This document shows, piece after piece, positions 39,959 through 53,412 of a stretch of DNA of 64,000 nt. How positions within the stretch are numbered: the first letter of the stretch is position 1; every line of letters starts with the position of its first letter. The notes below the pieces were generated by a model, which saw only the letters and a list, made by a program, of their open reading frames with translations, was not told where the DNA came from and did not search any database. The translations under genes were made by a program, and so were the position numbers. Origin of the DNA: Hippophae tibetana (Eukaryota > Streptophyta > Magnoliopsida > Rosales > Elaeagnaceae); assembly GCA_037013495.1 (NCBI GenBank), contig CM072801.1, positions 82,755,816 through 82,819,815 on the forward strand, given 5' to 3'.

Positions 39959-42900
39959 GGAGCAGAAAAAGAAAGGGGCTAGTTTTCATAAATTCAAAAA
40001 TAACAAAACATTTGATGAATCAGACTTCCAACATCAAATGACCATAACTTTTGACTGGGGTATCTTAACGACTATTATAATATATCAAATCGGAGCTCGT
40101 CTCGATCCATACAATAATTGTTGGCCTCGGAATGGGACCTGATTTCTGTACCCAAATTCCATCGTTTACATAACTTATCGAGTGTTTTAATATTTTGTCG
40201 TAAATTTGCTGTTTACTTACCTTCTATATGATTCAATAGCGCTGTAAATGAGATATTGCGTCCGACAAAGGTTTCTTTATTTATTTGGTCAATAAATTTG
40301 TATTCTTCCTTAAAAAATATGGGAGTAGAAAAAGAAAGGGGCTAGTTTTCATAATTTAAAAAATAACAAAACATTTGATGAATCAGACTTCCAACATCAA
40401 ATGACCATAACTTTTGACTGGGGTATCGTAACGACTATTGTAATATATCAAATTCGGAGCTTGTCTCGATCCATACAATAATTGTTGGCCTCGGAATGGA
40501 ACCTGATTTCTATACCCAAATTCCATCGTTTACATAACTTATCGAGTGTTTTATGATTTTGTCGTAAATTTGCGGTTTACTTCCCTTCGATATGATTCAA
40601 TAGAGCTGTCAATGAGATATTGGTTCCGACAAAAATTTCTTTATTTATTTGGTCATTAAATCTGAATTCTTCCTAAAAAACTATGGGAGCAGAAAAAGAA
40701 AGAGGCTAGTTTTCATAATTTCAAAAATAACAAAACATTTGATGAATCAGACTTCCAACATCAAATGACCATAACTTTTGACTGGGTTATCTTAGCGACT
40801 ATTATAATATATCAAATCGGAGCTCGTCTCGATCCATACAATAATTGTTGGCCTCGGAATGGGACCTGATTTCTGTACCCAAATTCCATCGTTTACATAA
40901 CTTATCGAGTGTTTTAAGATTTTGTCGTAAATTTGCGGTTTACTTACCTTCTATATGATTCAATAGAGCTGTCAATGAGATATTGGTTCCGACAAAGGTT
41001 TCTTTATTTATTTGGTCATTAAATCTGAATTCTTCCTAAAAAACTATTTGAGCAGAAAAAGAAAGGGGCTAGTTTTCATAATTTCAAAAATAACAAAACA
41101 TTTGATGAATCAGACTTCCAACATCAAATGACCATAACTTTTGACTGGGGTATCTTAGCGACTATTATAATATATGAAATCGGAGCTCGTCTCGATCCAT
41201 ACAATAATTGTTGGCCTCGGAATGGGACCTGATTTCTGTACCCAAATTCCATCGTTTACATAACTTATCGAGTGTTTTAAGATTTTGTCGTAAATTTGCG
41301 GTTTACTTACCTTCTATATGATTCAATAGAGCTGTCAATGAGATATTGGTTCCGACAAAGGTTTCTTTATTTATTTGGTCATTAAATCTGAATTCTTCCT
41401 AAAAAACTATGGGAGCAGAAAAAGAAAGGGGCTAGTTTTCATAATTTCAAAAATAACAAAACATTTGATGAATCAGACTTCCAACATCAAATGACCATAA
41501 CTTTTGACTGGGGTATCGTAATGACTATTATAATATATCAAAATCGAGGCTCGTCTCCATCCATACAATAATTGTTGGCCTAGTATTCGAACCTGATTTC
41601 TGTTCCCAAATTCCATCATTTACATAACTTCTCGAGGGTTTTAAGATTTTGTCGTAAAATTCAGGTTTACTTACCTTCGATTTTTCTTCAAATAGAGCCG
41701 TCAATGAGATATTGGTTCCGACAAAGATTTCTTTATTTATTTGGTAAATAAATCTGTATTCTACCTGAAAAACTATGGGAGCAGAAAAAGAAAGGGGCTA
41801 GTTTTCATAATTTCAAAAATAACAAAACATTTGATGAATCAGACTTCCAACATCAAATGACCATAACTTTTGACTGGGTTATCTTAGCGACTATTATAAT
41901 ATATCAAATCGGAGCTCGTCTCGATCCATACAATAATTGTTGGCCTCGGAATGGGACCTGATTTCTGTACCCAAATTCCATCGTTTACATAACTTATCGA
42001 GTGTTTTAAGATTTTGTCGTAAATTTGCGGTTTACTTACCTTCTATATGATTCAATAGAGCTGTCAATGAGATATTGGTTCCGACAAAGGTTTCTTTATT
42101 TATTTGGTCATTAAATCTGAATTCTTCCTAAAAAACTATTTGAGCAGAAAAAGAAAGGGGCTAGTTTTCATAATTTCAAAAATAACAAAACATTTGATGA
42201 ATCAGACTTCCAACATCAAATGACCATAACTTTTGACTGGGGTATCTTAGCGACTATTATAATATATCAAATCGGAGCTCGTCTCGATCCATACAATAAT
42301 TGTTGGCCTCGGAATGGGACCTGATTTCTGTACCCAAATTCCATCGTTTACATAACTTATCGAGTGTTTTAAGATTTTGTCGTAAATTTGCGGTTTACTT
42401 ACCTTCTATATGATTCAATAGAGCTGTCAATGAGATATTGGTTCCGACAAAGGTTTCTTTATTTATTTGGTCATTAAATCTGAATTCTTCCTAAAAAACT
42501 ATGGGAGCAGAAAAAGAAAGGGGCTAGTTTTCATAATTTCAAAAATAACAAAACATTTGATGAATCAGACTTCCAACATCAAATGACCATAACTTTGGAC
42601 TGGGGTATCGTAACGACTATTATAATATATCAAATCGGAGCTCGTCTCGATCCATACAATAATTGTTGGCCTCGGAATGAAACCTGATTTCTGTACCCAA
42701 ATTCCATCGTTTACATAACTTATCGAGTGTTTTAAGATTTTGTCGTAAATTTGCGGTTTACTTACCTTCTATATGATTCAATAGAGCTGTCAATGAGATA
42801 TTGGTTCCGACAAAGGTTTCTTTATTTATTTGGTCATTAAATCTGAATTCTTCCTAAAAAACTATTTGAGCAGAAAAAGAAAGGGGCTAGTTTTCATAAT

Positions 42901-43228
42901 TTCAAAAATAACAAAACATTTGATGAATCAGACTTCCAACATCAAATGACCATAACTTTTAACTGGGGTATCGTAATGACTATTATAATATATCAAAATC
43001 GGAGCTCGTCTCCATCCATACAATAATTGTTGGCCTAGTATTCGAACCTGATTTCTGTTCCCAAATTCCATCATTTACATAACTTCTCGAGGGTTTTAAG
43101 ATTTTGTCGTAAAATTCAGGTTTACTTACCTTCGATTTTTCTTCAAATAGAGCCGTCAATGAGATATTGGTTCCGACAAAGATTTCTTTATTTATTTGGT
43201 CAATAAATATTCTACCTGAAAAACTATG
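39959..43228 (+). repeat. Segment J-F-(E-D-D)n-A-K with a fused E/D monomer
   Basis: Monomers start at 39959 (J), 40322 (F), 40686 (E/D hybrid), 41049 (D), 41412 (E), 41778 (D), 42141 (D), 42504 (A) and 42867 (K). The 40686 monomer has the E-linked AAAGAGGCTAG 5' mark (40701) followed by the D-linked GGGTTATCTTAGC core, so one full monomer is missing compared with two complete E-D-D units. F again has TTTCTATACCC. Confidence 0.87.
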
Positions 43229-44683
43229 GGAGCAGAAAAAGAAAGGGGCTAGTTTTCATAATTTCAAAAATAACAAAACATTTGATGAATTAGACTTCCA
43301 ACATCAAATGACCATAACTTTTGACTGGGGTATCGTAATGACTATTATAATATATCAAAATCGAGGATCGTCTCCATCCATACAATAATTGTTGGCCTAG
43401 TATTCGAACCTGATTTCTGTTCCCAAATTCCATCATTTACATAACTTCTCGAGGGTTTTAAGATTTTGTCGTAAAATTCAGGTTTACTTACCTTCGATTT
43501 TTCTTCAAATAGAGCCGTCAATGAGATATTGGTTCCGACAAAGATTTCTTTATTTATTTGGTAAATAAATCTGTATTCTACCTGAAAAACTATGGGAGCA
43601 GAAAAAGAAAGGGGCTAGTTTTCATAATTTCAAAAATAACAAAGCATTTGCTGAATCAGACTTCCAACATCAAATGACCATAACTTTTGACTGGGGTATC
43701 TTAACGACTATTATAATATATCAAATCGGATCTCGTCTCGATCCATACAATAATTGTTGGCCTCGGAATGGGACCTGATTTCTGTACCCAAATTCCATCG
43801 TTTACATAACTTATCGAGTGTTTTAAGATTTTGTCGTAAATTTGCGGTTTACTTACCTTCTATATGATTCAATAGAGCTGTCAATGAGATATTGGTTCCG
43901 ACAAAGGTTTCTTTATTTATTTGGTCATTAAATCTGAATTCTTCCTAAAAAACTATGGGAGCAGAAAAAGAAAGGGGCTAGTTTTCATAATTTCAAAAAT
44001 AACAAAACATTTGATGAATCAGACTTCCAACATCAAATGACCATAACTTTGGACTGGGGTATCGTAACGACTATTATAATATATCAAATCGGAGCTCGTC
44101 TCGATCCATACAATAATTGTTGGCCTCGGAATGAAACCTGATTTCTGTACCCAAATTCCATCGTTTACATAACTTATCGAGTGTTTTAAGATTTTGTCGT
44201 AAATTTGCGGTTTACTTACCTTCTATATGATTCAATAGAGCTGTCAATGAGATATTGGTTCCGACAAAGGTTTCTTTATTTATTTGGTCATTAAATCTGA
44301 ATTCTTTATAAAAAACTATTTGAGCAGAAAAAGAAAGGGGCTAGTTTTCATAATTTCAAAAATAACAAAACATTTGATAAATCAGACTTCCAACATCAAA
44401 TGACCATAACTTTTGACTGGGGTATCTTAACGACTATTATAATATATCAAATCGGATCTCGTCTCGATCCATACAATAATTGTTGGCCTCGGAATGGGAC
44501 CTGATTTCTGTACCCAAATTCCATCGTTTACATAACTTATCGTGGGTTTTAAGATTTTGTCGTAAATTTCTGGTTTACTTACTTTCGATTTGAATCAATA
44601 GAGCTGTAAATGAGATATTGGATCCGACAAAGGTTTCTTTATTTATTTGGTCAATAAATCTGTATTCTTCCTGAAAAACTATG
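43229..44683 (+). repeat. Satellite stretch E-J-A-J
   Basis: Monomers at 43229, 43595, 43958 and 44321. With the preceding K (42867) this makes K-E-J-A, the same order as the 4-mer at 50505. The 43595 and 44321 monomers carry substitutions inside the left dyad arm (GCATTTGCTG, CATTTGATAA). Confidence 0.82.
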
Positions 44684-47600
44684 GGAGCAGAAAAAGAAAG
44701 GGGCTAGTTTTCATAAATTCAAAAATAACAAAACATTTGATGAATCAGACTTCCAACATCAAATGACCATAACTTTTGACTGGGGTATCTTAACGACTAT
44801 TATAATATATCAAATCGGAGCTCGTCTCGATCCATACAATAATTGTTGGCCTCGGAATGGGACCTGATTTCTGTACCCAAATTCCATCGTTTACATAACT
44901 TATCGAGTGTTTTAATATTTTGTCGTAAATTTGCGGTTTACTTACCTTCTATATGATTCAATAGCGCTGTAAATGAGATATTGCGTCCGACAAAGGTTTC
45001 TTTATTTATTTGGTCAATAAATTTGTATTCTTCCTTAAAAAATATGGGAGCAGAAAAAGAAAGGGGCTAGTTTTCATAATTTAAAAAATAACAAAACATT
45101 TGATGAATCAGACTTCCAACATCAAATGACCATAACTTTTGACTGGGGTATCGTAACGACTATTGTAATATATCAAATTCGGAGCTTGTCTCGATCCATA
45201 CAATAATTGTTGGCCTCGGAATGGAACCTGATTTCTATACCCAAATTCCATCGTTTACATAACTTATCGAGTGTTTTATGATTTTGTCGTAAATTTGCGG
45301 TTTACTTCCCTTCGATATGATTCAATAGAGCTGTCAATGAGATATTGGTTCCGACAAAAATTTCTTTATTTATTTGGTCATTAAATCTGAATTCTTCCTA
45401 AAAAACTATGGGAGCAGAAAAAGAAAGAGGCTAGTTTTCATAATTTCAAAAATAACAAAACATTTGATGAATCAGACTTCCAACATCAAATGACCATAAC
45501 TTTTGACTGGGGTATCGTAATGACTATTATAATATATCAAAATCGAGGCTCGTCTCCATCCATACAATAATTGTTGGCCTAGTATTCGAACCTGATTTCT
45601 GTTCCCAAATTCCATCATTTACATAACTTCTCGAGGGTTTTAAGATTTTGTCGTAAAATTCAGGTTTACTTACCTTCGATTTTTCTTCAAATAGAGCCGT
45701 CAATGAGATATTGGTTCCGACAAAGATTTCTTTATTTATTTGGTAAATAAATCTGTATTCTACCTGAAAAACTATGGGAGCAGAAAAAGAAAGGGGCTAG
45801 TTTTCATAATTTCAAAAATAACAAAACATTTGATGAATCAGACTTCCAACATCAAATGACCATAACTTTTGACTGGGTTATCTTAGCGACTATTATAATA
45901 TATCAAATCGGAGCTCGTCTCGATCCATACAATAATTGTTGGCCTCGGAATGGGACCTGATTTCTGTACCCAAATTCCATCGTTTACATAACTTATCGAG
46001 TGTTTTAAGATTTTGTCGTAAATTTGCGGTTTACTTACCTTCTATATGATTCAATAGAGCTGTCAATGAGATATTGGTTCCGACAAAGGTTTCTTTATTT
46101 ATTTGGTCATTAAATCTGAATTCTTCCTAAAAAACTATTTGAGCAGAAAAAGAAAGGGGCTAGTTTTCATAATTTCAAAAATAACAAAACATTTGATGAA
46201 TCAGACTTCCAACATCAAATGACCATAACTTTTGACTGGGGTATCTTAGCGACTATTATAATATATCAAATCGGAGCTCGTCTCGATCCATACAATAATT
46301 GTTGGCCTCGGAATGGGACCTGATTTCTGTACCCAAATTCCATCGTTTACATAACTTATCGAGTGTTTTAAGATTTTGTCGTAAATTTGCGGTTTACTTA
46401 CCTTCTATATGATTCAATAGAGCTGTCAATGAGATATTGGTTCCGACAAAGGTTTCTTTATTTATTTGGTCATTAAATCTGAATTCTTCCTAAAAAACTA
46501 TGGGAGCAGAAAAAGAAAGGGGCTAGTTTTCATAATTTCAAAAATAACAAAACATTTGATGAATCAGACTTCCAACATCAAATGACCATAACTTTTGACT
46601 GGGGTATCGTAATGACTATTATAATATATCAAAATCGAGGCTCGTCTCCATCCATACAATAATTGTTGGCCTAGTATTCGAACCTGATTTCTGTTCCCAA
46701 ATTCCATCATTTACATAACTTCTCGAGGGTTTTAAGATTTTGTCGTAAAATTCAGGTTTACTTACCTTCGATTTTTCTTCAAATAGAGCCGTCAATGAGA
46801 TATTGGTTCCGACAAAGATTTCTTTATTTATTTGGTAAATAAATCTGTATTCTACGTGAAAAACTATGGGAGCAGAAAAAGAAAGGGGCTAGTTTTCATA
46901 ATTTCAAAAATAACAAAACATTTGATGAATCAGACTTCCAACATCAAATGACCATAACTTTTGACTGGGTTATCTTAGCGACTATTATAATATATCAAAT
47001 CGGAGCTCGTCTCGATCCATACAATAATTGTTGGCCTCGGAATGGGACCTGATTTCTGTACCCAAATTCCATCGTTTACATAACTTATCGAGTGTTTTAA
47101 GATTTTGTCGTAAATTTGCGGTTTACTTACCTTCTATATGATTCAATAGAGCTGTCAATGAGATATTGGTTCCGACAAAGGTTTCTTTATTTATTTGGTC
47201 ATTAAATCTGAATTCTTCCTAAAAAACTATTTGAGCAGAAAAAGAAAGGGGCTAGTTTTCATAATTTCAAAAATAACAAAACATTTGATGAATCAGACTT
47301 CCAACATCAAATGACCATAACTTTTGACTGGGGTATCTTAGCGACTATTAAAATATATCAAATCGGAGCTCGTCTCGATCCATACAATAATTGTTGGCCT
47401 CGGAATGGGACCTGATTTCTGTACCCAAATTCCATCGTTTACATAACTTATCGAGTGTTTTAAGATTTTGTCGTAAATTTGCGGTTTACTTACCTTCTAT
47501 ATGATTCAATAGAGCTGTCAATGAGATATTGGTTCCGACAAAGGTTTCTTTATTTATTTGGTCATTAAATCTGAATTCTTCCTAAAAAACTATGGGAGCA

Positions 47601-49415
47601 GAAAAAGAAAGGGGCTAGTTTTCATAATTTCAAAAATAACAAAACATTTGATGAATCAGACTTCCAACATCAAATGACCATAACTTTTGACTGGGGTATC
47701 GTAATGACTATTATAATATATCAAAATCGAGGCTCGTCTCCATCCATACAATAATTGTTGGCCTAGTATTCGAACCTGATTTCTGTTCCCAAATTCCATC
47801 ATTTACATAACTTCTCGAGGGTTTTAAGATTTTGTCGTAAAATTCAGGTTTACTTACCTTCGATTTTTCTTCAAATAGAGCCGTCAATGAGATATTGGTT
47901 CCGACAAAGATTTCTTTATTTATTTGGTAAATAAATCTGTATTCTACCTGAAAAACTATGGGAGCAGAAAAAGAAAGGGGCTAGTTTTCATAATTTCAAA
48001 AATAACAAAACATTTGATGAATCAGACTTCCAACATCAAATGACCATAACTTTTGACTGGGTTATCTTAGCGACTATTATAATATATCAAATCGGAGCTC
48101 GTCTCGATCCATACAATAATTGTTGGCCTCGGAATGGGACCTGATTTCTGTACCCAAATTCCATCGTTTAGATAACTTATCGAGTGTTTTAAGATTTTGT
48201 CGTAAATTTGCGGTTTACTTACCTTCTATATGATTCAATAGAGCTGTCAATGAGATATTGGTTCCGACAAAGGTTTCTTTATTTATTTGGTCATTAAATC
48301 TGAATTCTTCCTAAAAAACTATTTGAGCAGAAAAAGAAAGGGGCTAGTTTTCATAATTTCAAAAATAACAAAACATTTGATGAATCAGACTTCCAACATC
48401 AAATGACCATAACTTTTGACTGGGGTATCTTAGCGACTATTAAAATATATCAAATCGGAGCTCGTCTCGATCCATACAATAATTGTTGGCCTCGGAATGG
48501 GACCTGATTTCTGTACCCAAATTCCATCGTTTACATAACTTATCGAGTGTTTTAAGATTTTGTCGTAAATTTGCGGTTTACTTACCTTCTATATGATTCA
48601 ATAGAGCTGTCAATGAGATATTGGTTCCGACAAAGGTTTCTTTATTTATTTGGTCATTAAATCTGAATTCTTCCTAAAAAACTATGGGAGCAGAAAAAGA
48701 AAGGGGCTAGTTTTCATAATTTCAAAAATAACAAAACATTTGATGAATCAGACTTCCAACATCAAATGACCATAACTTTGGACTGGGGTATCGTAACGAC
48801 TATTATAATATATCAAATCGGAGCTCGTCTCGATCCATACAATAATTGTTGGCCTCGGAATGAAACCTGATTTCTGTACCCAAATTCCATCGTTTACATA
48901 ACTTATCGAGTGTTTTAAGATTTTGTCGTAAATTTGCGGTTTACTTACCTTCTATATGATTCAATAGAGCTGTCAATGAGATATTGGTTCCGACAAAGGT
49001 TTCTTTATTTATTTGGTCATTAAATCTGAATTCTTCCTAAAAAACTATTTGAGCAGAAAAAGAAAGGGGCTAGTTTTCATAATTTCAAAAATAACAAAAC
49101 ATTTGATGAATCAGACTTCCAACATCAAATGACCATAACTTTTAACTGGGGTATCGTAATGACTATTATAATATATCAAAATCGGAGCTCGTCTCCATCC
49201 ATACAATAATTGTTGGCCTAGTATTCGAACCTGATTTCTGTTCCCAAATTCCATCATTTACATAACTTCTCGAGGGTTTTAAGATTTTGTCGTAAAATTC
49301 AGGTTTACTTACCTTCGATTTTTCTTCAAATAGAGCCGTCAATGAGATATTGGTTCCGACAAAGATTTCTTTATTTATTTGGTAAATAAATCTGTATTCT
49401 ACCTGAAAAACTATG
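44684..49415 (+). repeat. Segment J-F-(E-D-D)3-A-K with a 1092-bp 3-mer
   Basis: J at 44684, F at 45047, then E-D-D at 45411, 46503 and 47595, followed by A at 48687 and K at 49050. The 3-mer period is 1092 bp. Its second D monomers at 47232 and 48324 share an otherwise unseen ACTATTAAAATAT change (about 47351 and 48443), while the copy at 46140 lacks it, so the last two units are the most recent pair. Confidence 0.9.
46503..46868 (+). repeat. Example of monomer type E
   Basis: Core GACTGGGG with GTAATGAC, AAAATCGAGGCTCG (loses GAGCTC), CTCCATCC, GTATTCGAACC, CTGTTCCC and CTTCTCGAGGG (XhoI-like). Anchors 10867, 12686, 14869, 19956, 22501, 36684, 41412, 43229, 45411, 46503, 47595, 50867, 52321 and 61403. 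None was seen in the first 10 kb. Confidence 0.84.
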
Positions 49416-52400
49416 GGAGCAGAAAAAGAAAGGGGCTAGTTTTCATAATTTCAAAAATAACAAAACATTTGATGAATCAGACTTCCAACATCAAATGACC
49501 ATAACTTTTGACTGGGGTATATTAACGACTATTATAATATATCAAATCGGATCTCGTCTCGATCCATACAATAATTGTTGGCCTCGGAATGGGACCTGAT
49601 TTCTGTACCCAAATTCGATCGTTTACATAACTTATCGAGTGTTTTAAGATTTTGTCGTAAATTTGCGGTTTACTTACCTTCTATATGATTCAATAGAGCT
49701 GTCAATGAGATATTGGTTCCGACAAAGGTTTCTTTATTTATTTGGTCATTAAATCTGAATTCTTCCTAAAAAACTATGGGAGCAGAAAAAGAAAGGGGCT
49801 AGTTTTCATAATTTCAAAAATAACAAAACATTTGATGAATCAGACTTCCAACATCAAATGACCATAACTTTTGACTGGGGTATATTAACGACTATTATAA
49901 TATATCAAATCGGATCTCGTCTCGATCCATACAATAATTGTTGGCCTCGGAATGGGACCTGATTTCTGTACCCAAATTCGATCGTTTACATAACTTATCG
50001 AGTGTTTTAAGATTTTGTCGTAAATTTGCGGTTTACTTACCTTCTATATGATTCAATAGAGCTGTCAATGAGATATTGGTTCCGACAAAGGTTTCTTTAT
50101 TTATTTGGTCATTAAATCTGAATTCTTCCTAAAAAACTATGGGAGCAGAAAAAGAAAGGGGCTAGTTTTCATAATTTCAAAAATAACAAAACATTTGATG
50201 AATCAGACTTCCAACATCAAATGACCATAACTTTGGACTGGGGTATCGTAACGACTATTATAATATATCAAATTGGAGCTCGTCTCGATCCATACAATAA
50301 TTGTTGGCCTCGGAATGAAACCTGATTTCTGTACCCAAATTCCATCGTTTACATAACTTATCGAGTGTTTTAAGATTTTGTCGTAAATTTGCGGTTTACT
50401 TACCTTCTATATGATTCAATAGAGCTGTCAATGAGATATTGGTTCCGACAAAGGTTTCTTTATTTATTTGGTCATTAAATCTGAATTCTTCCTAAAAAAC
50501 TATTTGAGCAGAAAAAGAAAGGGGCTAGTTTTCATAATTTCAAAAATAACAAAACATTTGATGAATCAGACTTCCAACATCAAATGACCATAACTTTTAA
50601 CTGGGGTATCGTAATGACTATTATAATATATCAAAATCGGAGCTCGTCTCCATCCATACAATAATTGTTGGCCTAGTATTCGAACCTGATTTCTGTTCCC
50701 AAATTCCATCATTTACATAACTTCTCGAGGGTTTTAAGATTTTGTCGTAAAATTTAGGTTTACTTACCTTCGATTTTTCTTCAAATAGAGCCGTCAATGA
50801 GATATTGGTTCCGACAAAGATTTCTTTATTTATTTGGTCAATAAATATTCTACCTGAAAAACTATGGGAGCAGAAAAAGAAAGGGGCTAGTTTTCATAAT
50901 TTCAAAAATAACAAAACATTTGATGAATCAGACTTCCAACATCAAATGACCATAACTTTTGACTGGGGTATCGTAATGACTATTATAATATATCAAAATC
51001 GAGGCTCGTCTCCATCCATACAATAATTGTTGGCCTAGTATTCGAACCTGATTTCTGTTCCCAAATTCCATCATTTACATAACTTCTCGAGGGTTTTAAG
51101 ATTTTGTCGTAAAATTCAGGTTTACTTACCTTCGATTTTTCTTCAAATAGAGCCGTCAATGAGATATTGGTTCCGACAAAGATTTCTTTATTTATTTGGT
51201 AAATAAATCTGTATTCTACCTGAAAAACTATGGGAGCAGAAAAAGAAAGGGGCTAGTTTTCATAATTTCAAAAATAACAAAACATTTGATGAATCAGACT
51301 TCCAACATCAAATGACCATAACTTTTGACTGGGGTATCTTAACGACTATTATAATATATCAAATCGGATCTCGTCTCGATCCATACAATAATTGTTGGCC
51401 TCGGAATGGGACCTGATTTCTGTACCCAAATTCGATCGTTTACATAACTTATCGAGTGTTTTAAGATTTTGTCGTAAATTTGCGGTTTACTTACCTTCTA
51501 TATGATTCAATAGAGCTGTCAATGAGATATTGGTTCCGACAAAGGTTTCTTTATTTATTTGGTCATTAAATCTGAATTCTTCCTAAAAAACTATGGGAGC
51601 AGAAAAAGAAAGGGGCTAGTTTTCATAATTTCAAAAATAACAAAACATTTGATGAATCAGACTTCCAACATCAAATGACCATAACTTTGGACTGGGGTAT
51701 CGTAACGACTATTATAATATATCAAATCGGAGCTCGTCTCGATCCATACAATAATTGTTGGCCTCGGAATGAAACCTGATTTTTGTACCCAAATTCCATC
51801 GTTTACATAACTTATCGAGTGTTTTAAGATTTTGTCGTAAATTTGCGGTTTACTTACCTTCTATATGATTCAATAGAGCTGTCAATGAGATATTGGTTCC
51901 GACAAAGGTTTCTTTATTTATTTGGTCATTAAATCTGAATTCTTCCTAAAAAACTATTTGAGCAGAAAAAGAAAGGGGCTAGTTTTCATAATTTCAAAAA
52001 TAACAAAACATTTGATGAATCAGACTTCCAACATCAAATGACCATAACTTTTAACTGGGGTATCGTAATGACTATTATAATATATCAAAATCGGAGCTCG
52101 TCTCCATCCATACAATAATTGTTGGCCTAGTATTCGAACCTGATTTCTGTTCCCAAATTCCATCATTTACATAACTTCTCGAGGGTTTTAAGATTTTGTC
52201 GTAAAATTCAGGTTTACTTACCTTCGATTTTTCTTCAAATAGAGCCGTCAATGAGATATTGGTTCCGACAAAGATTTCTTTATTTATTTGGTCAATAAAT
52301 ATTCTACCTGAAAAACTATGGGAGCAGAAAAAGAAAGGGGCTAGTTTTCATAATTTCAAAAATAACAAAACATTTGATGAATCAGACTTCCAACATCAAA

Positions 52401-53412
52401 TGACCATAACTTTTGACTGGGGTATCGTAATGACTATTATAATATATCAAAATCGAGGCTCGTCTCCATCCATACAATAATTGTTGGCCTAGTATTCGAA
52501 CCTGATTTCTGTTCCCAAATTCCATCATTTACATAACTTCTCGAGGGTTTTAAGATTTTGTCGTAAAATTCAGGTTTACTTACCTTCGATTTTTCTTCAA
52601 ATAGAGCCGTCAATGAGATATTGGTTCCGACAAAGATTTGTTTATTTATTTGGTAAATAAATCTGTATTCTACCTGAAAAACTATGGGAGCAGAAAAAGA
52701 AAGGGGCTAGTTTTCATAATTTCAAAAATAACAAAACATTTGATGAATCAGACTTCCAACATCAAATGACCATAACTTTTGACTGGGGTATCTTAACGAC
52801 TATTATAATATATCAAATCGGATCTCGTCTCGATCCATACAATAATTGTTGGCCTCGGAATGGGACCTGATTTCTGTACCCAAATTCCATCGTTTACATA
52901 ACTTATCGAGTGTTTTAAGATTTTGTCGTAAATTTGCGGTTTACTTACCTTCTATATGATTCAATAGAGCTGTCAATGAGATATTGGTTCCGACAAAGGT
53001 TTCTTTATTTATTTGGTCATTAAATCTGAATTCTTCCTAAAAAACTATGGGAGCAGAAAAAGAAAGGGGCTAGTTTTCATAATTTCAAAAATAACAAAAC
53101 ATTTGATGAATCAGACTTCCAACATCAAATGACCATAACTTTGGACTGGGGTATCGTAACGACTATTATAATATATCAAATCGGAGCTCGTCTCGATCCA
53201 TACAATAATTGTTGGCCTCGGAATGAAACCTGATTTCTGTACCCAAATTCCATCGTTTACATAACTTATCGAGTGTTTTAAGATTTTGTCGTAAATTTGC
53301 GGTTTACTTACCTTCTATATGATTCAATAGAGCTGTCAATGAGATATTGGTTCCGACAAAGGTTTCTTTATTTATTTGGTCATTAAATCTGAATTCTTCC
53401 TAAAAAACTATT
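49050..53412 (+). repeat. 4-mer higher-order repeat K-E-J-A, three copies, period 1454 bp
   Basis: Copies start at 49050 (K-J-J-A), 50505 (K-E-J-A) and 51959 (K-E-J-A). Anchors of the last two are exactly 1454 bp apart, and K at 53413 begins another unit that breaks off. In the first copy the E position holds a second J. Single copies of K-E-J-A also occur at 42867 and 61041. Confidence 0.9.
50505..50866 (+). repeat. Example of monomer type K
   Basis: Starts TTTGAGCAG, core AACTGGGG with GTAATGAC, AAAATCGGAGCTCG, CTCCATCC, GTATTCGAACC and CTTCTCGAGGG. Anchors 24684, 27231, 28687, 38139, 42867, 49050, 50505, 51959, 53413 and 61041. Variants with GATGATCAG (K') are the partial first monomer, 3966, 16324 and 18140; a hybrid is at 54864. 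Length is about 366 bp, or 362 when the 4-bp deletion is present. Confidence 0.82.
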
